The notes under the pieces are model-generated. The model was not told the DNA's origin and searched no databases. It worked only from the letters and a program-made list of their open reading frames with translations. Of a stretch of DNA of 64,000 nt, positions 1-9,320 are shown one piece after another (positions within the stretch are counted from its first letter, which is position 1; every line of letters starts with the position of its first letter). Source of the DNA: Sphingomonas sp. Y57 (GTDB taxonomy: Bacteria > Pseudomonadota > Alphaproteobacteria > Sphingomonadales > Sphingomonadaceae); assembly GCF_001015195.1 (NCBI RefSeq), contig NZ_LDES01000024.1, positions 124,001 to 188,000 on the forward strand, read 5' to 3'. The position numbers and the translations under genes are program-made.

Positions 1-990
1 GATATGGGTATTGGTGTCCATCACCGGCAGGCCGGCTTCGGCGAACAGCCGCTTGAGGGTCGCGGCGGCGGCCTGCTGGCCGTCGCGCTCTTCCGACGAC
101 TGCTTGAGATGCTTGACGCTGGCGAGCGCGCCCGCGACCAGCACCGGCGACAGCGACGTCGTGAAGATGAAGCCCGGAGCATAGGAACGGATGACGTCGA
201 TGATCATCTGGTCGGCGGCGATATAGCCGCCCATCACACCGAACGCCTTGCCCAGCGTACCCTCGATCACGGTGAGCCGCTTGGCGGCCGCGTCGCGGTC
301 GGAAATGCCGCCGCCGCGCGGGCCGTACATGCCCACGGCATGGACCTCGTCGAGATAGGTCAGCGCATTATATTTGTCGGCGAGGTCGCAGATCGCGTGG
401 ATCGGGGCGATGTCGCCGTCCATCGAGTAGACGCTCTCGAAGGCGATCAGCTTGGGTGCCTCGGGGTCCTCGGCGGCCAGCAGCTCCTCGAGGTGCTCAA
501 GGTCGTTGTGGCGAAAAACGCGCTTCTCGCAGCCTGAATTGCGGATGCCCGCGATCATCGAGGCGTGGTTGAGCTCGTCCGAGAAGATGATGCAGCCGGG
601 CAGCACCTTGGCGAGAGTCGAGAGTGTCGCCTCATTCGAGACGTAGCCCGAGGTGAAGAGCAGCGCGCCCTCCTTCTCGTGCAGGTCGGCCAGCTCGCTT
701 TCGAGGTCGACATGATAATGGGTGTTGCCGCCGATATTGCGGGTGCCGCCCGAACCGGCGCCGACATCGTGGAGGGCCTCCTCCATCGCCGCGATCACCT
801 TGGGGTGCTGGCCCATCGCCAGATAGTCATTCGAGCACCAGACGGTGACCGGCTTCGGACCATTATGGCCGGCAAAGCAGCGCGCATTGGGGAACATGCC
901 CTTGTTGCGCAGGATGTCGATGAAAACCCGGTAACGGCCTTCGGCGTGCAGGCGGTCGATCGCCTGGGTGAATACGCGCTGGTAATCCAA
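1..990 (-). CDS. hemA: 5-aminolevulinate synthase (3' end outside window)
   Basis: PLP enzyme that condenses glycine with succinyl-CoA to 5-aminolevulinate, the first step of haem synthesis by the C4 route used in alphaproteobacteria. 330 codons are visible and the C-terminus lies beyond base 1. The protein contains GTLGKAFGV with the Schiff-base lysine at residue 248, the number known for Rhodobacter ALAS, plus the EVHAVGMYG and NDYLAMG motifs. No ATG lies near the expected N-terminus. Translation must begin at TTG (990-988), giving (M)[14 protein letters not shown], the usual N-terminus of the family, with GGAG eight bases upstream. It lies 126 bp downstream of murI on the same strand. Confidence 0.96.
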   Translation of the reverse strand, partial: MDYQRVFTQAIDRLHAEGRYRVFIDILRNKGMFPNARCFAGHNGPKPVTVWCSNDYLAMGQHPKVIAAMEEALHDVGAGSGGTRNIGGNTHYHVDLESELADLHEKEGALLFTSGYVSNEATLSTLAKVLPGCIIFSDELNHASMIAGIRNSGCEKRVFRHNDLEHLEELLAAEDPEAPKLIAFESVYSMDGDIAPIHAICDLADKYNALTYLDEVHAVGMYGPRGGGISDRDAAAKRLTVIEGTLGKAFGVMGGYIAADQMIIDVIRSYAPGFIFTTSLSPVLVAGALASVKHLKQSSEERDGQQAAAATLKRLFAEAGLPVMDTNTHI

Positions 991-1116
991 GAGCCTTGCT
1001 CCACAGTGCCCCGCTTTGCCAAGGGGCTGAATCGGGTGCCTTTTACGGCCTGGCCTCACCAAAAGCCAGTGCGAACGATTCCCAATAGCTCCGGCCGGAG
1101 AATCCCGTCCGGTGGG

Positions 1117-1911
1117 TCACAGGATCGATATGGTGGTCAGGCCGCGCGCGGCAAGCCCCGCCCGCAACGCGTCACCGACGTCGAGCGGGGCGGTGAACAG
1201 CGCTTCTCCCTTCGGCACGGCGGGCCAGTCCTGTCCCTGGGTCAGATGGACAACGCGCCGGGCGATGCCGGGGCCGCCGTCGACGAAGCGCAGCGGGCGC
1301 GGCGCTGCGGCGGCCAGTTCGGCCTCGACCAGCGGGAAATGGGTGCAGGCGAGTACCACCGTGTCGATCCGGTCGCCGCCTTCCTGGGCGAGCAGGCCGT
1401 CGAGCACGGCGCGATAGGCGGCGGGGTCGGCGGGGGCGCCACGCAGCTTTGCCTCGGCGAGTTCGACGAGCCGTGCCGAGCCATGGCGCAGCACCAGGCA
1501 ATCGCCCGCGAAACGGGCCGACAGGTCGTCGACATAGGGTTGGCGGACGGTCGCGTCGGTACCGAGCACGCCGATGGCCCGTGCCTGCGATTGTTCGGCC
1601 GCGGGCTTGATCGCGGGGACCGTGCCGACGATCGGCAGGTCGAGCGCGGCGCGCACCGCGGCGAGCGCGATTGTCGAAGCGGTATTGCAGGCGATCACCA
1701 CCAGCCGGGGGCGGTAGCGTTCGACCAGCCGGCCGAGCAGCGCGGGAACACGGGCAGCGATCTCGGCTTCGCTGCGAATGCCATAGGGAAAGCCCCCATT
1801 GTCCGCGGCATAGACGTAGGAGGCTTGCGGCAGCAGAGCGCGGGTCGGGGCAAGGACCGAAAGCCCCCCCACACCGGAATCGAACATCAGGATCGGGCGG
1901 TCGTCGGCCAT
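1117..1911 (-). CDS. murI: Glutamate racemase
   Basis: Cofactor-independent cytoplasmic racemase that supplies D-glutamate for peptidoglycan precursors. The 264-residue length is normal. The signatures are DSGVGGLS at residues 11-18, CNTAST with catalytic Cys75, and CTHFPL with the second catalytic Cys189, plus FPYG near residue 41. The start ATG at 1911 is the first in frame and leaves a 155-bp divergent region before plsY. hemA follows on the same strand, so the two may share a transcript. Confidence 0.96.
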   Translation of the reverse strand: MADDRPILMFDSGVGGLSVLAPTRALLPQASYVYAADNGGFPYGIRSEAEIAARVPALLGRLVERYRPRLVVIACNTASTIALAAVRAALDLPIVGTVPAIKPAAEQSQARAIGVLGTDATVRQPYVDDLSARFAGDCLVLRHGSARLVELAEAKLRGAPADPAAYRAVLDGLLAQEGGDRIDTVVLACTHFPLVEAELAAAAPRPLRFVDGGPGIARRVVHLTQGQDWPAVPKGEALFTAPLDVGDALRAGLAARGLTTISIL

Positions 1912-2066
1912 CGCGTCTCACTTAGGATGGTGCAGGGGCGCTCGCAACAGCGACGCACGCCGGGAGTGAATATCGTACCGTTCCCGTAACTTTGTGCATT
2001 AGTGCGTGTTGCGCGAAGGGGCGCTTCGATTATGGTGTAGCCACCATCTGGGAGAAGCCGTCGTTC

Positions 2067-2654
2067 ATGCCGTCTGTGACCATCTTCCTGCTGCTGATCG
2101 GGGCGTATCTGCTCGGTTCGATACCGTTCGGGATCGTATTGACGCGGCTCGGTGGCGCGGGCGACCTGCGCCAGATCGGCTCGGGTAACATCGGCGCGAC
2201 CAACGTTCTGCGCACCGGCCGCAAGGGGCTCGCGGCGGCGACCCTGCTGCTCGACGGCGGCAAGGGCGCGGCCGCCGTGCTCATCGCGCAGATGGTGCAG
2301 CCGGACATGGCGCTGTGGGCCGGGGCCGCCGCGTTCATCGGCCATCTCTACCCGGTCTGGTTGAAGTTCGACGGCGGCAAGGGGGTGGCGACGATGCTCG
2401 GCATCTCACTGGCCGCCTGGTGGCCGGCCGGCGTCGCTTTCGCGGTCGTCTGGCTGGCGATGCTGGCGCTCACGCGGCGCTCCTCGGTCGGCGGACTGTC
2501 GGGTGCCGTGGCCGCACCGATCGCGGCAGCGGCGGGGGGGCAACCCGACGCGGTGCTGGTGATGCTGGGCATGGCGCTGTTCGTCGTCTGGAAGCATCGC
2601 GGCAACATCACACGCCTGCTCGACGGCACCGAGCCCAGGGTCGGCGAGCGCTGA
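2067..2654 (+). CDS. plsY: Acyl-phosphate:glycerol-3-phosphate acyltransferase
   Basis: Integral inner-membrane enzyme that moves an acyl group from acyl-phosphate to glycerol-3-phosphate, the first acylation in phospholipid synthesis. The chosen start (MPSVTIFLLLIGAYLLGSIP) gives 195 residues and is preceded by GGAGAAG at the right distance. An upstream in-frame ATG at 1992 would add an unlikely Cys-rich leader. The three conserved cytoplasmic motifs are present: GSIPFG (residues 17-22), GSGNIGATNVLR and FDGGKGVATMLG. About five hydrophobic segments are seen. Its TGA overlaps the apparent start of dprA, so the two are translationally coupled. Confidence 0.95.
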   Translation: MPSVTIFLLLIGAYLLGSIPFGIVLTRLGGAGDLRQIGSGNIGATNVLRTGRKGLAAATLLLDGGKGAAAVLIAQMVQPDMALWAGAAAFIGHLYPVWLKFDGGKGVATMLGISLAAWWPAGVAFAVVWLAMLALTRRSSVGGLSGAVAAPIAAAAGGQPDAVLVMLGMALFVVWKHRGNITRLLDGTEPRVGER

Positions 2655-3757
2655 TCCGGATAGCCGATCTGGACGAGGGCGAACGCCTTGCCCGGCTGCG
2701 GCTGGTCCGCACTCCCCGTATCGGTCCGGTTGCCTATTCGCAGTTGATCCGCCGCTTCGGTAGCGGGGTCGAGGCCCTGGCGGCCTTGCCTGCTCTCGCC
2801 CGGCGCGGGGGCGGCGCGCTGCCCGTTATCCCGCCGCAGTCTGCCGCCGAGACGGAGATCGGCCTCGTCGCCCGATTGGGCGCCCGCCATCTGTTCCGTG
2901 GCGAGGCCGGCTACCCGGCACTGCTCGACCGGATCGATGCGGCGCCGCCCGTGCTGATCGTCCGGGGAGACATCGCCTTGTTCGATCGTCGCACGGTCGC
3001 GATTGTCGGAGCGCGTAACGCCAGCGGTGCCGCGATCCGTTTCGCACGAACCCTGGCGCATGACCTTGGAGAGGCAGGGTGGCTGGTCGTATCGGGCCTG
3101 GCGCGGGGGATCGATACCGCGGCCCATGCGGGATCGATCGCCACCGGCACGGCCGCGGTGATCGCCGGCGGCATCGACGTCGTCTATCCGCCGGAGAATG
3201 CCGCGTTGCAGGAGGCGATCGCCGAGCGCGGCCTGCTGGTCGCCGAACAGCCGCCGGGGATCGAGCCGCGTGCGCGGCACTTCCCCTATCGCAATCGGAT
3301 CATCGCCGGCATCGCGGCTGGCACGATCGTGGTCGAGGCGGCGCCGAAATCGGGATCGCTGATCACCGCACGCCTCGCCGCCGAATTCGGGCGCGAGGTA
3401 ATGGCGGTACCCGGATCGCCGCTCGACCCGCGCGCGCAGGGCTGCAACCTCCTCATCCGCGAGGGCGCCACCCTGATCCAGTCTGCGGCCGACATCGCGG
3501 AAGCGCTCAGTCCGATCGCCGGGGTCGCCGCCCGGCCCGGCGAGACCTTCGCCCCGATTCCTCCAATGGCTGAGGCCGACGAGCCGGCACGCGCCATGCT
3601 GGCGGGACTGCTGGGGCCGGTGCCGCTGCCCGTCGACGAACTGATCCGGCAGAGCGGGGTGCCCGCCGCGATGGTGCAGATGGTGTTGCTCGAACTCGAA
3701 CTGGCCGGCAGGCTCGATCGCCACGCCGGCGGGCGGGTCAGCCTGATCGCCTCTTGA
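2651..3757 (+). CDS. dprA: DNA-processing protein DprA/Smf
   Basis: Single-strand DNA-binding RecA loader for incoming transforming DNA. The order is an N-terminal helical region (RLARLRLVRTPRIGPVAY), the Rossmann DprA core (VAIVGARNAS, VVSGLARGIDTAAH, VIAGGIDVVYP, RNRIIAGIA, SGSLITARLA, MAVPGSP) and a C-terminal winged helix. The start is odd: no ATG, GTG or TTG occurs in frame for over 120 nt upstream, and the next one (TTG at 2744) would remove the conserved N-terminus. I place it at CTG 2651, which overlaps the plsY stop as CTGA (368 residues). ATC 2654 is an alternative. Function is certain; the start is not. Confidence 0.9.
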   Translation: MIRIADLDEGERLARLRLVRTPRIGPVAYSQLIRRFGSGVEALAALPALARRGGGALPVIPPQSAAETEIGLVARLGARHLFRGEAGYPALLDRIDAAPPVLIVRGDIALFDRRTVAIVGARNASGAAIRFARTLAHDLGEAGWLVVSGLARGIDTAAHAGSIATGTAAVIAGGIDVVYPPENAALQEAIAERGLLVAEQPPGIEPRARHFPYRNRIIAGIAAGTIVVEAAPKSGSLITARLAAEFGREVMAVPGSPLDPRAQGCNLLIREGATLIQSAADIAEALSPIAGVAARPGETFAPIPPMAEADEPARAMLAGLLGPVPLPVDELIRQSGVPAAMVQMVLLELELAGRLDRHAGGRVSLIAS

Positions 3758-3791
3758 CGACTCTTCGGCACCCTATCCACCCTCGTACGTG

Positions 3792-3803
3792 TACGCATGC
3801 GTA
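3792..3803. promoter_or_regulatory. 12-bp perfect palindrome upstream of topA
   Basis: TACGCATGCGTA is a perfect dyad in the 66-bp gap between dprA and topA. It directly overlaps the purine-rich ribosome-binding region (AAGAGGA) and is preceded by a second small dyad, CGTACG at 3784-3789. It could be an operator or a supercoiling-sensitive site controlling topA. No such site is known to me and the match could be chance. Confidence 0.25.
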
Positions 3804-3823
3804 AGAGGACAGCCTGAAACGCC

Positions 3824-6358
3824 ATGAAGCTCGTCGTCGTCGAATCCCCCGCCAAGGCCAAGACCATCGAAAAATATCTGGGGCCGGGCCATCGCGTCCT
3901 CGCCTCCTACGGCCATGTCCGTGACCTGCCGGCCAAGGACGGGTCGGTCGATCCCGACAACGGCTTCGCGATGGAGTGGGAGGCCTATGCCGACAAGACC
4001 CGCCAGCTCAAGGCGATCGCCGACGAGGCGAAGGGTGCCGACACGCTGATCCTTGCCACCGACCCTGATCGCGAGGGTGAGGCAATCAGCTGGCACGTCA
4101 AGGAGGTACTGGGCAAGCGGCGCGCTTTGCCCAAGGATGTCCGGCGCGTTACCTTCAACGCGATCACCAAGGCCGCGGTCACGGAGGCGATGGAGAATCC
4201 CCGCGATCTCGACGAGGATCTGATCGACGCCTATCGCGCCCGACGCGCGCTCGACTATCTGGTCGGTTTCACCCTGTCGCCGGTGCTGTGGCGCAAGCTG
4301 CCCGGCGCCAAGTCGGCCGGCCGCGTCCAGTCGGTGGCATTGCGTCTCGTCGTCGACCGCGAGCGCGAGATCGAGCTGTTCAAGGCGCAGGAATATTGGT
4401 CGGTCACCGCCGACATGGAGCATGACGGCATCGGCTTCCTGACCCGGCTGGTCCGCTGGAAGGGGCAGAAGATCGATCGGCTGACGATCGGCAACGGCAA
4501 GGATGCCGAGGCCGCCAAGGCCGATGTCGAGGCGGGCCGCTTCACCGTCGCCAGCGTCGAGACCAAGCCGCTCACCCGCAACCCGCCGCCGCCCTTCACC
4601 ACCTCGACCTTGCAGCAGGAGGCTGCTCGCAAGCTCGGCTTCTCGGCCAGCCACACGATGCGGATCGCCCAGGCGCTCTATGAGGACGGCGCGATCACCT
4701 ATATGCGGACCGACGGCGTGCAGATGGACGGCAGCGCCATCTCAGCCGCGCGTGGCGCGATCGCCAATCGCTACGATGCCTCCTACGTGCCGGACAAGCC
4801 GCGCCAGTACAGCGCCAAGGCCAAGAACGCGCAGGAAGCGCACGAGGCGATTCGTCCGACCGACTTCTCGCGCGATCGCGCCGGCAGCGGCGACCACGGC
4901 CGTCTTTACGACCTCATCTTCAAGCGCGCGCTGGCCAGCCAGATGGCGTCGGCGCGTCTCGAGCGCACCACCGTCGACCTGGTCGACGGCACCGGCCAGC
5001 ACGCGCTCCGTGCGACCGGCCAGGTCGTCCTCTTTCCCGGTTATCTCGCGCTCTACGAGGAAGGGCGCGACGATGAGACCGACGAGGACAGCCGCCGCCT
5101 GCCTCGGATGAAGGAGGGCGATAGCCCGGCGAAGAAGAAGGTCGACGCCGAACAGCACTTCACACAGCCGCCGCCGCGCTATTCGGAGGCCAGCCTGGTC
5201 AAGAAGATGGAGGAACTCGGCATTGGCCGGCCGTCGACCTATGCGTCGATCCTCCAGACGCTCAAGGACCGCGACTATGTCACGGTCGAGAAGAACCGCT
5301 TCACCCCGAATGAGAGCGGACGGCTGGTGACCAGCTTCCTGGAGCGCTTCTTCGAGCGTTATGTCAGCTACGACTATACCGCGCATCTGGAGGAGGAGCT
5401 CGACGACGTCTCGGGCGGCCGCGCCAGCTGGCAGCAGGTGCTCGAGGCCTTCTGGAAGGACTTCAAGCCCAAGACCGCCGAGGTGATGGAGCAGAAGCCG
5501 TCCGAGGTCACCGCAGCGCTCGACGAGTTCCTCGCGCCCTATCTCTTCCCCGACAAGGGCGACGGCACCGATCCGCGGCTCTGCCCGGTCTGCCAGGAGG
5601 GGCGGCTGTCGCTGCGCGGCGGACGCTTCGGAGCGTTCATAGCCTGCTCCAATTACCCCGAATGCAAGTTCACCCGCCGTTTCGCGCAGGCGGGTGCCGC
5701 CAACGAAGGTGCCGATGCGGGCCCGGTCGTGATCGGCACCGATCCCGCGACGGGGCTCGAAGTGTCGAAGCGGGCAGGGCGGTTCGGGCCCTATATCCAG
5801 CTTGGCGACGGCAAGGGCGCCAAGCGCTCGTCGATCCCGAAGGACGTGCCGGGCGAGGATCTCGACCTCGAATGGGCGCTCAAGCTGCTGTCGCTGCCGC
5901 GGCTGATCGGCCCTCATCCCGAGACCGGCCATCCGATCACCGCCTCGATCGGCCGCTTTGGACCCTATCTGGCGCATGACGGGAAATATGCGCGCCTGGG
6001 CTCGACGGCCGATGTGTTCGAGACCGGAATGAACGCCGCTGTGGTCAAGCTTGCCGAGGCCGCCAACGGCGGTGGGCGCCAGCGCGGCAAGGCGGAGCCG
6101 CTCAAGACCTTCGGCGCCAGCCCGGTGACGGGGAACGAGGTCAAGCTGATGGCGGGCCGCTTCGGCCCCTACGTCACCGACGGCGAGACCAACGCAACCT
6201 TGCCCAAGACGGCGAATCCCGACGAGCTGACCGCCGAAGCTGCGCTCGAGCTGCTCGCCGCCCGCGCCGCCAAGGGCCCCCCGGCCAAGGGCAAGAAGAA
6301 GGCGCCCGCGAAGAAGGCGCCCGCGAAGAAGGCCGCGCCCAAGAAGGCAAAAAGCTGA
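3824..6358 (+). CDS. topA: DNA topoisomerase I
   Basis: Type IA topoisomerase that relaxes negative supercoils. 844 residues. The N-terminal TOPRIM domain (VVVESPAKAKTI; DPDREGE at 80-86) is followed by the cleavage/strand-passage core with catalytic Tyr293 in ITYMRTDGVQM and KSAGRVQSVALRL at 163-175. One four-cysteine zinc module (CPVC...CSNYPEC) follows, then three C-terminal GRFGPY repeats (AGRFGPYIQL, IGRFGPYLAHDG, AGRFGPYVTDG) that bind DNA, and a Lys/Ala-rich tail. This one-zinc-finger plus repeats layout is typical of alphaproteobacteria. It is convergent with trpS. Confidence 0.97.
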   Translation: MKLVVVESPAKAKTIEKYLGPGHRVLASYGHVRDLPAKDGSVDPDNGFAMEWEAYADKTRQLKAIADEAKGADTLILATDPDREGEAISWHVKEVLGKRRALPKDVRRVTFNAITKAAVTEAMENPRDLDEDLIDAYRARRALDYLVGFTLSPVLWRKLPGAKSAGRVQSVALRLVVDREREIELFKAQEYWSVTADMEHDGIGFLTRLVRWKGQKIDRLTIGNGKDAEAAKADVEAGRFTVASVETKPLTRNPPPPFTTSTLQQEAARKLGFSASHTMRIAQALYEDGAITYMRTDGVQMDGSAISAARGAIANRYDASYVPDKPRQYSAKAKNAQEAHEAIRPTDFSRDRAGSGDHGRLYDLIFKRALASQMASARLERTTVDLVDGTGQHALRATGQVVLFPGYLALYEEGRDDETDEDSRRLPRMKEGDSPAKKKVDAEQHFTQPPPRYSEASLVKKMEELGIGRPSTYASILQTLKDRDYVTVEKNRFTPNESGRLVTSFLERFFERYVSYDYTAHLEEELDDVSGGRASWQQVLEAFWKDFKPKTAEVMEQKPSEVTAALDEFLAPYLFPDKGDGTDPRLCPVCQEGRLSLRGGRFGAFIACSNYPECKFTRRFAQAGAANEGADAGPVVIGTDPATGLEVSKRAGRFGPYIQLGDGKGAKRSSIPKDVPGEDLDLEWALKLLSLPRLIGPHPETGHPITASIGRFGPYLAHDGKYARLGSTADVFETGMNAAVVKLAEAANGGGRQRGKAEPLKTFGASPVTGNEVKLMAGRFGPYVTDGETNATLPKTANPDELTAEAALELLAARAAKGPPAKGKKKAPAKKAPAKKAAPKKAKS

Positions 6359-6367
6359 ATGTCACCC

Positions 6368-6502
6368 CAGCCCCTCGACTGCCTGTAAGGCAGGCGCTCG
6401 GGATGAACTTCGGCCGCTGGCCGAAGGCTGGGGTCCATGTCTCTCATCAGCCAGATGGCATCGAAAGAGAAAACAGACACGGACTCCAGCCTTCGCTGGA
6501 GT
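6368..6502. repeat. 135-nt structured intergenic repeat, copy 1
   Basis: Lies between the convergent topA and trpS genes. Its reverse complement matches 32048-32182 along the full 135 nt with no gaps that I can see. Reading the minus strand, it starts with an 8-bp hairpin (ACTCCAGC, 4-nt loop, GCTGGAGT; plus-strand 6483-6502), then a 20-nt linker, then a compound structure with outer arms CCCCAGCC / GGGCTGGGG enclosing TTCGGCC-AGC-GGCCGAA and GCCTG-CCTTA-CAGGC. It may act as a bidirectional terminator or be a non-autonomous mobile palindrome. It encodes no protein. Confidence 0.75.
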
Positions 6503-6516
6503 GACGACTTCTTCTC

Positions 6517-7512
6517 TTACAACCCCATCGCCTTGTACGCTGCCGCCAGCGTCGGCGCGGCGAGCGTGCGGGCCTTCTCCGCCCCCTTGGCGAGGATCGC
6601 GTCGAGCTCGGCCGGATTGGCCTTCAAATCCCGCAGGCGCTCGGCGATCGGGCCGAGCTTGCTGGCGAGCAGCTCGCCGAGCGCGGGCTTGAACGCGCCG
6701 AAGCCCTGGCCGCCGAACTGGGCCAGCACCTCGGCCGGGGTCGCGTCGGTCATCGCGGCATAGATGCCGACCAGGTTGCGCGCCTCGGGGCGGCCCTCCA
6801 GCCCTTCGACCGTGTCGGGCAGCGGCTCGGGATCGGTCTTGGCCTTGCGGACCTTCGACATGATCGTCTCGGCATCGTCGGTCAGGTTGATGCGGCTCAT
6901 GTCCGACGGGTCGGACTTGGACATCTTGGCCGTGCCGTCGCGCAGGCTCATGACCCGCGCAGCAGGGCCGCCGATCACAGGCTCGGGCAGGGTGAACAGC
7001 TCGACGTTGAAGTCGGTGTTGAACTTGGTCGCAATGTCGCGGGCCAGTTCGAGATGCTGTTTCTGATCCTCGCCCACCGGAACGTGCGTGGCCTGGTAGA
7101 GCAGCACATCCGCCGCCTGGAGCACCGGATAGGCGTAGAGGCCAATCGAGGCGCCCTCGCGGTTCTTGCCCGATTTCTCCTTGAATTGGGTCATTCGGTT
7201 GAGCCAGCCGATCCGCGCGGTGCCGTTCAGCAGCCAGCACAGCTCGGCATGGGCGGCGACGTCGCGCTGACGAAACAGGATCGCCTTGTCGGGATCGATC
7301 CCGCACGCGACGAGCGCCGCGGCCATCTCGCGGATGTTGTTGGCGAGCGTCGCCGGCTCGTTATGCACGGTGATCGCGTGCAAATCGGCGAGGAAGAACA
7401 GGCACTCGCCCTCGTGCTGCATCTGCACCCAGCGCCGGATCGCGCCGAGATAGTTGCCGAGGTGCAGGTTGCCGGTGGGCTGGATGCCCGAGATGGTGCG
7501 CTGATGTGTCAT
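6517..7512 (-). CDS. trpS: Tryptophanyl-tRNA synthetase
   Basis: Class I aminoacyl-tRNA synthetase that charges tRNA-Trp. 331 residues, the usual bacterial length. The HIGH-like signature is [10 protein letters not shown] at 12-21. The KMSKS loop is exactly KMSKS at 196-200. The conserved [16 protein letters not shown] is present. The start [14 protein letters not shown] is the family N-terminus. A track-length extension upstream runs into murJ and is not real. It sits 50 bp downstream of murJ on the same strand. Confidence 0.97.
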   Translation of the reverse strand: MTHQRTISGIQPTGNLHLGNYLGAIRRWVQMQHEGECLFFLADLHAITVHNEPATLANNIREMAAALVACGIDPDKAILFRQRDVAAHAELCWLLNGTARIGWLNRMTQFKEKSGKNREGASIGLYAYPVLQAADVLLYQATHVPVGEDQKQHLELARDIATKFNTDFNVELFTLPEPVIGGPAARVMSLRDGTAKMSKSDPSDMSRINLTDDAETIMSKVRKAKTDPEPLPDTVEGLEGRPEARNLVGIYAAMTDATPAEVLAQFGGQGFGAFKPALGELLASKLGPIAERLRDLKANPAELDAILAKGAEKARTLAAPTLAAAYKAMGL

Positions 7513-7562
7513 GACGGCGCGGCTATTGGGGCGCGGCGACGGCGAGTCAAGCGGACTCGCGC

Positions 7563-9140
7563 TCAACGCCGGCGGCGGAGCTGCCCCTTCAGCGTCGCCA
7601 GCGAATAGGCGCCGAGAGCGAAGACCAGCCCGAAATAGACGGTCACCGCCGCCGCGATCATCGCGGCAAGCGCGATCGCGCGCTCGATCAGGCTGCGACC
7701 CGTCCACGGGTCGATCCATGGGTTGAGGAAGAACAACAGTGCCGCCATCGCCAGTGTCGCCGCGATCAGCCGGACTCCGGTGCGGCGCAATCGGTCGTCG
7801 ATCGCGAAATGGCCGCGGCGGCGAAGCGTGATGTAGAGCAGCGCCGCGTTGACCCAGGCCGATATCGCCGTCGACAGCGCCAGCCCGACATGGGCCATCG
7901 GCCAGATCAGGATCAGGTTGAGGACGAGGTTGACCAGCATCGCCACCAGCGCGATCCGCACCGGCGTCCGGGTGTCCGCACGCGCGTAGAAGCCCGGTGT
8001 TAGGACCTTGATCAGCACATAGGCGGGCAGGCCGAGCGAGAAGGCCGCGAGGGCGCGTGCGCTGGCGATTGTGTCATAGGGGGTGAAAACGCCGTGCTGG
8101 AGCAGTGCGCGGATCAGCGGGGTAGCCGACACCATCAGCGCGGCGGTGGCGGGGAGCGTGAGCAGCAGCACCAGTTCGATCGCGCGGTTCTGCGTGTCGA
8201 GCGCGGCCTTCGCATCGCCGCCGCCGAGCTGGCGCGACAGGCTGGGCAGCATCGCCGTGCCGACGCCGATTCCGATCAGGCCGAGCGGAAGCTGGTTCAG
8301 CCGATCGGCATAGTAAAGGTAGGATACCGATCCTTCCGGCAGGAAACGCGCGGCGAGCGTGGTCGAGATCAGCAGGTTGAACTGGACCGCGCCGGCACCG
8401 ATAGCCGCCGGGCCGATCAGCGCGAGCAGTTTGCGCACCTCGGGGCTGAGGCGGGGCAGCCGGACGCGCAGCCGGACGCCGGCCTGCCAGCAGGCGAGGA
8501 TCAGCCAGGCGAGCTGCAGCGCGCCCGATACGGTCACCGCGATCGCCTGGGTCCGCGCTGTCTCCACCTCGCTGTGGCCGCGGAAGAAGAGCAGGCCGAC
8601 GATCAGGCAGATGTTGAGCAGTATCGGGGCGGCGGCGTTGACCCAGAAGCGATTGAGCGAATTGAGGATACCGCCGAGCAGCGACACCAGCGAGATCAGC
8701 ATCAGATAGGGAAAGGTGATCCGCGTATATTGGGTCGCCAGCGCGAATTTCTCGGGCCCCCCGTCGGGGAAGCCGCCCGTCATCGCCCAGACGATCGGCC
8801 CTGCGGCCAGCATCATGGCGATGGTGAAGACGATCAGGAAGGGGAGGAGGACCGACAGCACGTCCTCGGCGAAGCGCAGTGCGATGGAGAGGCCGTTGCC
8901 CGGCTCTTTCGCCTCGGCCTCGGCGACGGTGCGGTTGAACATCGGCACGAAGGCGGCCGAGAAGGCGCCTTCGGCGAACAGCGCGCGGAACAGGTTGGGC
9001 AGGCGCCAGGCGATCAGGAAGGCGTCCGATGCGAATCCCGCGCCGACGAAGCGCGCCATCAGCATGTCGCGCAGGAAGCCGAGCACCCGGCTGACCAGGG
9101 TCAGCCCGCCGATCGTCGCGCTGGCGCGCAGCAGACTCAT
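7563..9140 (-). CDS. murJ: Lipid II flippase MurJ (MviN)
   Basis: Inner-membrane MOP-superfamily flippase that moves lipid II to the periplasmic face for peptidoglycan synthesis. 525 residues with about 14 hydrophobic segments. The N-terminus carries the family signature: [17 protein letters not shown], then [20 protein letters not shown], then [29 protein letters not shown] in the middle is also typical. The start ATG at 9140 follows immediately after a palindromic repeat element. trpS follows 50 bp downstream. Confidence 0.96.
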   Translation of the reverse strand: MSLLRASATIGGLTLVSRVLGFLRDMLMARFVGAGFASDAFLIAWRLPNLFRALFAEGAFSAAFVPMFNRTVAEAEAKEPGNGLSIALRFAEDVLSVLLPFLIVFTIAMMLAAGPIVWAMTGGFPDGGPEKFALATQYTRITFPYLMLISLVSLLGGILNSLNRFWVNAAAPILLNICLIVGLLFFRGHSEVETARTQAIAVTVSGALQLAWLILACWQAGVRLRVRLPRLSPEVRKLLALIGPAAIGAGAVQFNLLISTTLAARFLPEGSVSYLYYADRLNQLPLGLIGIGVGTAMLPSLSRQLGGGDAKAALDTQNRAIELVLLLTLPATAALMVSATPLIRALLQHGVFTPYDTIASARALAAFSLGLPAYVLIKVLTPGFYARADTRTPVRIALVAMLVNLVLNLILIWPMAHVGLALSTAISAWVNAALLYITLRRRGHFAIDDRLRRTGVRLIAATLAMAALLFFLNPWIDPWTGRSLIERAIALAAMIAAAVTVYFGLVFALGAYSLATLKGQLRRRR

Positions 9141-9146
9141 GCCTCA

Positions 9147-9301
9147 ATTCCTCCCTGACCGCAGGACGGGGAGGGGGACCACCCGCAGGGTGGTGGAGGG
9201 GTCGGCGACCCCGCCTCCCGCCTTATGAAGGTGATGTCGTGGCGCATTACCCCTCCACCAGCTTCGCCGGTCCCCCTCCCCGAGCCAGCTCGGGGAGGAA
9301 T
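9147..9301. repeat. Long imperfect inverted repeat, arms 53-56 nt
   Basis: The left arm (9147-9202) and the reverse complement of the right arm (9249-9301) align over about 53 nt. Both start ATTCCTCCC and end GGTGGAGGGGT, with GGGGAGGGGGACC in the middle. The loop is 46 nt. Each arm itself carries a small hairpin, CCGAGCCAGCTCGG in the right arm. It lies between murJ and secB on the path of their likely common transcript. It resembles the CTCCCC-type palindromic repeats scattered between genes in sphingomonads. The exact family was not checked. Confidence 0.8.
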
Positions 9302-9320
9302 GGAGGAGGGATGTCCGCTG

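Noticed and set aside
8094-9158. 354-codon plus-strand frame within murJ
   Set aside because: Antisense shadow, rich in Arg/Asp/Gln, without a ribosome-binding site or domain.
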